A DNA stretch of 64,000 nucleotides, from the NCBI GenBank assembly GCA_002189035.1, contig CM007989.1:1426001-1490000 (forward strand), written 5' to 3'. The notes under the pieces are model-generated. The model saw nothing but the letters and a program-made list of their open reading frames with translations. It was not told the DNA's origin and ran no database searches. This document shows, in pieces, positions 60,047 to 64,000 of this stretch. This DNA is from Utricularia gibba (lineage: Eukaryota; Streptophyta; Magnoliopsida; Lamiales; Lentibulariaceae). Position 1 is the stretch's first letter. Every line of letters starts with the position of its first letter. Position numbers and translations under genes: made by a program.

Positions 60047-62122
60047 TCACTGGAAATACCCTCTGCACTTGGCAGAACCACACAGGCATCGCTTCCTTGC
60101 ATTGCCTGGTTTATACGCTGGAGTGCTTCCGTAAGCGTATGTCAGCTCCTGCATTGGGGGATGTGGCCAATGGCAAAGAAAGCAACATGAAAATGTGATT
60201 CATGGTTACTCTCACGTAAAACTGGCTGCCAGAACACGTTCGGGGAGCAGCTGTGGTTCATGAACCTTGAGACATTTCCTGTATCCTTAGCACTTATGGC
60301 AAGTGGAAAGGGGCCTTTTCAGCTCCAGAGGAATCATCGCGAGGAGCTAAAGATTCATAGGTGCGTGAAGAGTCAAAGATGTAGTCGTCATTGCCGTTCC
60401 CAACATCACTTCGGTTTACGATATCCCCAACATACTCACAGATGAAACCACCAGCACGAATGGGGTCCCATGACCTGAGGCCCCAACCCCGATTTTTTGT
60501 CTTAAAAACTTCAAGTTGAACACTCAAGCCTGCCTGAGACATACGACTCCGGCAGTTTGGGGGCACGAACAAGAATCAACACACTCAAATATCAAGTTTT
60601 TGCTTGTGGAAAGAACTCCAAGAGATGAGTATGGAAAAAATCCATCATTTTTCAGAATGCAAGGGCAGTTAGTATCACCTTGTTGACATCCACCGACGCA
60701 CTGACATCCCAAAGAAGGTTTCGATGTGGAGAAAGGTTTGCCGTACTTGGGACATCGGGTGTACGTGAAATGTGCAGGGCCTTTTTCACGATCCACATTA
60801 TTCACAAGAGCAACCGGTAGAGTCTCGGCACCTGATGTCAGATCAGGAAAAATCATACCAGGTCGTGAAACCGAGCCATCTTTCCAATGCCGTATTGATT
60901 TCCACAATGGAAAAGCCCCTGGGTGTCCAGGTACTCTAACAAGCTTGTACTTGAAAACGTTGAAACCAGCAGCATTTTTCTCTGTCCATGATTGCTGAAT
61001 TTTGTATAAGCCATCATAAATATAAATCTTACTGTTTGGAGTAGCAGGATCCTTTACACCCCTTATCACTCGCACATTGTTTCCACGGTGCAGGCTCTTT
61101 TCGAGCGCAAGATTTCCCCTTTCAAGCTTCTGATCAGCCACAACTCCACTTCCCTTTGCACCTCCCTGACCAGTGTAAATTAGCACATCTCCATCATCAC
61201 CACCATCATCATACCCTCCAGAAGAAACAATGCTGACTGCAATAGGTTCTTCATCCATGGTGATTTTCATACTCATATAATCTATGCCAGCCATGCTTGG
61301 AGCATGAAGCCCGACAATGCAAAGCTCCATCCTGAAAAAGAATATGTCACCAATTTCGATTCCAGGTACATGTCCAATCCTTTTTGTGCTATTTGTCCTT
61401 GGACCTTTTGACATCAAAATATTACCAGTTTTGAGGTCTGCACGTTTAGCTAGAGAAATTTCATTGATCTCTTCAAGTTGCCCCAACCTTCTCCGTATCA
61501 AATCAAAGACCAGGAGTAAACTTGCAACCGTCTCCTTGTCTCCGTTTGCTCTTCTGAAGTCATCAATGAGATCAAGTTTGAAGGAAGACAAGTAACCATT
61601 GACTAGTGAATCCGTATCATACTCCTTACTTTTTAAAGCTATCTTCCTTGGTCGCCCCCTTCGCTTCCCTGAACTACTTGCAATATTTGCAGTGAACCCA
61701 CTCGCATATTGATCATCCTGATTCAAAGATTCACTATATCCATCTCCCTCCATGGATTCAGTTCCTGATGCCTGCCTTTTCGATGCCCTCTCACTGCGAC
61801 GCGTACTGCCATTTTCTTGTGGTGTTGGGGTTCTAAATGAGTTCAAGGGAACAGGAGCTGGTATATTTTCATGAATGTCAAAATTATTGGGTTGATTTTG
61901 GCTCTGGGAGACTCCATTTGGACCGATAAACGGGTAAAACGGCTGGACACCAGATGGAAAAGGGCCAGTAGGAGCAACGCAAACAAATGGTGTTGGCTGA
62001 GGTGTTGAGACTGAAGACAAGCCTGGAGGATTTGGGAAAACTGGGACAAGACACCTCAACGGTTTTACCTCCAGAACCCTAGATTTATCAATTGATCCAT
62101 TGGAACTCCGAGCTTGCTCCAT
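60047..62122 (-). CDS. SUVH1: SUVH1/3-type SRA-SET protein (three frame breaks)
   Basis: One coding exon, as is usual for this group, would give about 692 aa. An AT-hook-like KRRGRPRK lies at 153-160. The SRA (YDG) domain begins near 248 with [17 protein letters not shown] and contains YTGQGG and IYIYDGLY. The cysteine-rich pre-SET is split, and the SET core reads [34 protein letters not shown] and ELTYAYG. The post-SET is [11 protein letters not shown] binds methylated cytosine and SET methylates H3K9. SUVH1/3 relatives instead read methylation and recruit DNAJ activators. ELTYAYG has Ala where many members have Asp. Frame breaks lie at 60559-60563, 60310-60313 and 60156-60160, each one base short in a G/C run. 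The upstream in-frame ATG (62143) is less likely, as family members start shortly before RVLEVKPLR. Confidence 0.9.
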
Positions 62123-62773
62123 TTGATAAATAACACGAAACAAACTAACAGAGGAGCAGCAAACCTTCTGTCAATGAAGAGAATTGCTTCAAGAATTCGT
62201 CTCAAGGGAATCTTCTAACGACATTCAACCCCACAAGGAACAAAATGAAACAGACCACATGTCCTTGAAACGCCAGAAAAAATTGAATCTTTCAACGATA
62301 AACAGCAAATTACGGGTTTTGCTCAAGACCCACAAAATAAAAAGCTAAATGATAGAGGTGAAACAGAAACACCCAGACAACTAAACTGAAATAAATGAAG
62401 AATTACAGCTGAAATTAACATAAAAAATCGAATCTTTTTACTCCAACATGCGCAAAACTTTTTCAGATTTCCGATGATCAAGAACAGAGTGAAAACCGAA
62501 CGTGAAGCACAAATCGGAGGGCTGGCTCCGAAGTGAAGAAACAAAACGCAGAACGAAGAGTAAAAATCGAAACCCTTACATTGGTTTTGCCCCAGGAAAG
62601 CTTCGATGTGAAATTTCATGGTAAATTATCCCACCAGTTGCATTAATTTCTCACTTTAATTTTTACCTTTTTAATCAATGTTTTCAGTTAAATAACATTC
62701 ACAGTGGTTCTTGGGGTTCTTTGCCGTTAGTTAATTCTTCTGGCCACAGTTCGAATTCAGTTTCTCCGACGAG
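62123..62773. promoter_or_regulatory. Divergent SUVH/PORR promoter region
   Basis: 651 bp between start codons. A SUVH leader intron is plausible (donor AAT|GTAAGG on the minus strand near 62578, pyrimidine-rich acceptor near 62150). No other element is supported. Confidence 0.5.
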
Positions 62774-64000
62774 ATGAGAATCTTGCAGAGGCTCGGCGGC
62801 TTCCATCTTCCCGGCGGCCCATTTACCGCCACCATCCAGATTCGTTTCAAGAAACCCGCGAACACTGCCCAGACCCGTCTCGAAACCCGAACTCACGACC
62901 CAAAACTCGATTTGCTAGCCTTCCACCGCCGCCGACTCGCCCTAATCCTCAGCCTATACAACCTAATCCGCGACAAGAAACGCGGCCCTTTCATCTCCTT
63001 ACAGCTTCTGTCGCGATGGGCACCATACGCCGGCATCAAAAGCCTCTCCGGCGGCAAATTTGTTCGAAAATACCCACATGTATTCGAAGTTTTCACGCAT
63101 GCTATTCGAAGGAATCTCTGTTGCAGATTCACGAAGAAGTTCGTGGACCTAATCAATCTAGAAGAGCAAGTTCCATACAAAATGGAGGAAGCCAATGTGA
63201 TTAAAATCAGAAAGATTCTATCTTTGTCCGTGAATGGAACAATCCATGTGCACGCCATCAGATTGATCAGACGCGAACTCGGCTTGCCGGAAGACTTCGT
63301 AGATTCCATCATCCGAAAACACTCCAAATTCTTCAGATTCGTTGATACCGAGATAATCGAATTACTCGGCGCCAGTGAGGATGCCACTGATGGACAAGCA
63401 GCAGCCTTTACAGCTGAAGTTGAAAAATGGAGGGAGAAGGAGTACACAGACAAATGGCTAAGCGAATACGAAACAAAGTATGCGTTTCCAATCAACTTCC
63501 CGACGGGTTTCCGAATAGTTCCGGGATTCAGGGAGAAGCTGAGGAACTGGCAGCGGCTTCAATGCGTGAAGCCATACGAGAGAATCCACAAGGTCACGCC
63601 TCAATCATGCGGAGGGGTAGAAAGGTACGAGAAACGGGCAGTCGGAATTATTCACGAGCTACTTTGTCTCACAGTGGAGAAGGTGATAGAGGTGGAAAGA
63701 ATGGCACATTTCAGAAAGGATCTCGGTTTCCAGCAGGTCAACGTTCGCGAGCTTTTTCTTAAGCATCCAGGGATTTTCTACTTATCTCAGAGGGCAATAC
63801 CCTGTACGTCTTTCTAAGAGAAGCTTACCGGAAGGGATCCTTGGTGGAACCTGATGAGATCTACCAAGTTCGCAAGGAAATGCTCGAGCTGGTTTTGCTG
63901 GGCCGCCGTTGCACGAAACTGTTGGGGGCTCCAGAGGAATCCAGAGACGATGAAGAGGAAGAGGAAGAGGAAGCCGGAGATGACGAAGTTGAAGGATGTA
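62774..64000 (+). CDS. PORR-domain organelle RNA-binding protein, partial (one frame break)
   Basis: The gene starts at 62774 and runs off the window in an acidic tail; no intron is seen. The first 30 residues (MRILQRLGGFHLPGGPFTAT...) look like a mitochondrial or plastid leader. The PORR domain (formerly DUF860) follows: TRTHDPKLDLLAFHRRRLAL, GGKFVRKYPHVFEVFTHAIR, RRELGLPEDFVDSII and CGGVERYEKRAVGIIHELL. The C-terminal block is LFLKHPGIFYLSQRG..., then YVFLREAYRKGSLVEPDEIY. PORR proteins such as WTF1 and RPD1 bind organelle introns and promote group II intron splicing. The frame breaks at 63792-63794, where GGG should be GGGG; beyond it the correct frame continues to the window edge. Confidence 0.88.

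Noticed and set aside
62893-63495. 200-residue minus-strand frame opposite the PORR gene
   Set aside because: It is antisense to a conserved PORR domain; composition and lack of motifs mark it as a shadow.

Overview
The window is nuclear DNA of a flowering plant, almost certainly a eudicot. Genes have short GT-AG introns. The families are plant-specific (CONSTANS-like, R2R3-MYB, ATL, VEL/VIN3-like, SUVH, PORR, plastid GrpE), and the intergenic DNA is AT-rich. The species cannot be told from the sequence. About 22 protein-coding genes and one tRNA gene lie in 64 kb, so this is gene-rich euchromatin. I saw no autonomous transposon, no CRISPR array and no organellar block.

Layout by region (strand in brackets). 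0.6-1.8 kb: CONSTANS-like factor (-). 5.4-6.7 kb: subgroup-14 R2R3-MYB (-). 8.0-8.4 kb: DUF761 protein (-). 9.1-9.5 kb: unrecognised ORF (-). 10.9-12.4 kb: BCS1-type AAA-ATPase (+). 15.5-17.2 kb: protein with a syntaxin-6 N-terminal domain (+). 17.65-18.5 kb: XRCC3 (-), head-to-head with RPA2 (+, 18.8-20.5 kb). 22.0-25.0 kb: VEL/VIN3-like Polycomb cofactor (+). 25.9-26.8 kb: TMEM230-like (-). 27.5-28.3 kb: ATL RING-H2 ligase (+). 30.2-34.8 kb: villin-4-like (-). 35.5-36.7 kb: F-box SKIP24 (+). 37.9-38.9 kb: subgroup-1 R2R3-MYB (+). 43.3-44.0 kb: plastid DnaJ-type zinc finger (+). 44.3-45.8 kb: choline-transporter-like protein (-). 47.7-49.9 kb: PQ-loop transporter (+). 50.2-51.8 kb: SDR pseudogene fragment and intact tropinone-reductase-like SDR (+). 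51.9-53.5 kb: plastid GrpE (+). 54.0 kb: tRNA-Pro(CGG) (-). 54.2-55.5 kb: secreted LRR1-type protein (-). 55.8-56.8 kb: calmodulin (+). 57.6-59.3 kb: 20S proteasome subunit alpha-7 PAG1 (-). 60.0-62.1 kb: SUVH1/3-type protein (-). 62.8 kb to the edge: PORR-domain organelle RNA-binding protein (+, cut by the window end).

The genes are mostly unrelated housekeeping and regulatory loci and do not form a pathway cluster. The one functional pairing is XRCC3 and RPA2, two homologous-recombination/replication genes sharing a 337-bp promoter with two E2F-type and three site II-type motifs.

The strongest anomaly is technical or mutational. Six genes between 33 and 64 kb carry nine reading-frame breaks. 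Every one is the apparent loss of a single base, in eight cases inside a G/C run and in one inside a T run. Flanking exons, splice sites and conserved residues are intact. This looks like under-called homopolymers in a long-read assembly rather than nine independent pseudogenisations, and the gene models below note each break. I found no convincing previously undescribed biological system. The other second-look items are an intron-bearing SDR fragment, a calmodulin EF-hand relic, a GC-AG intron in PAG1, an 11-nt villin micro-exon and a shortened B-box 1.
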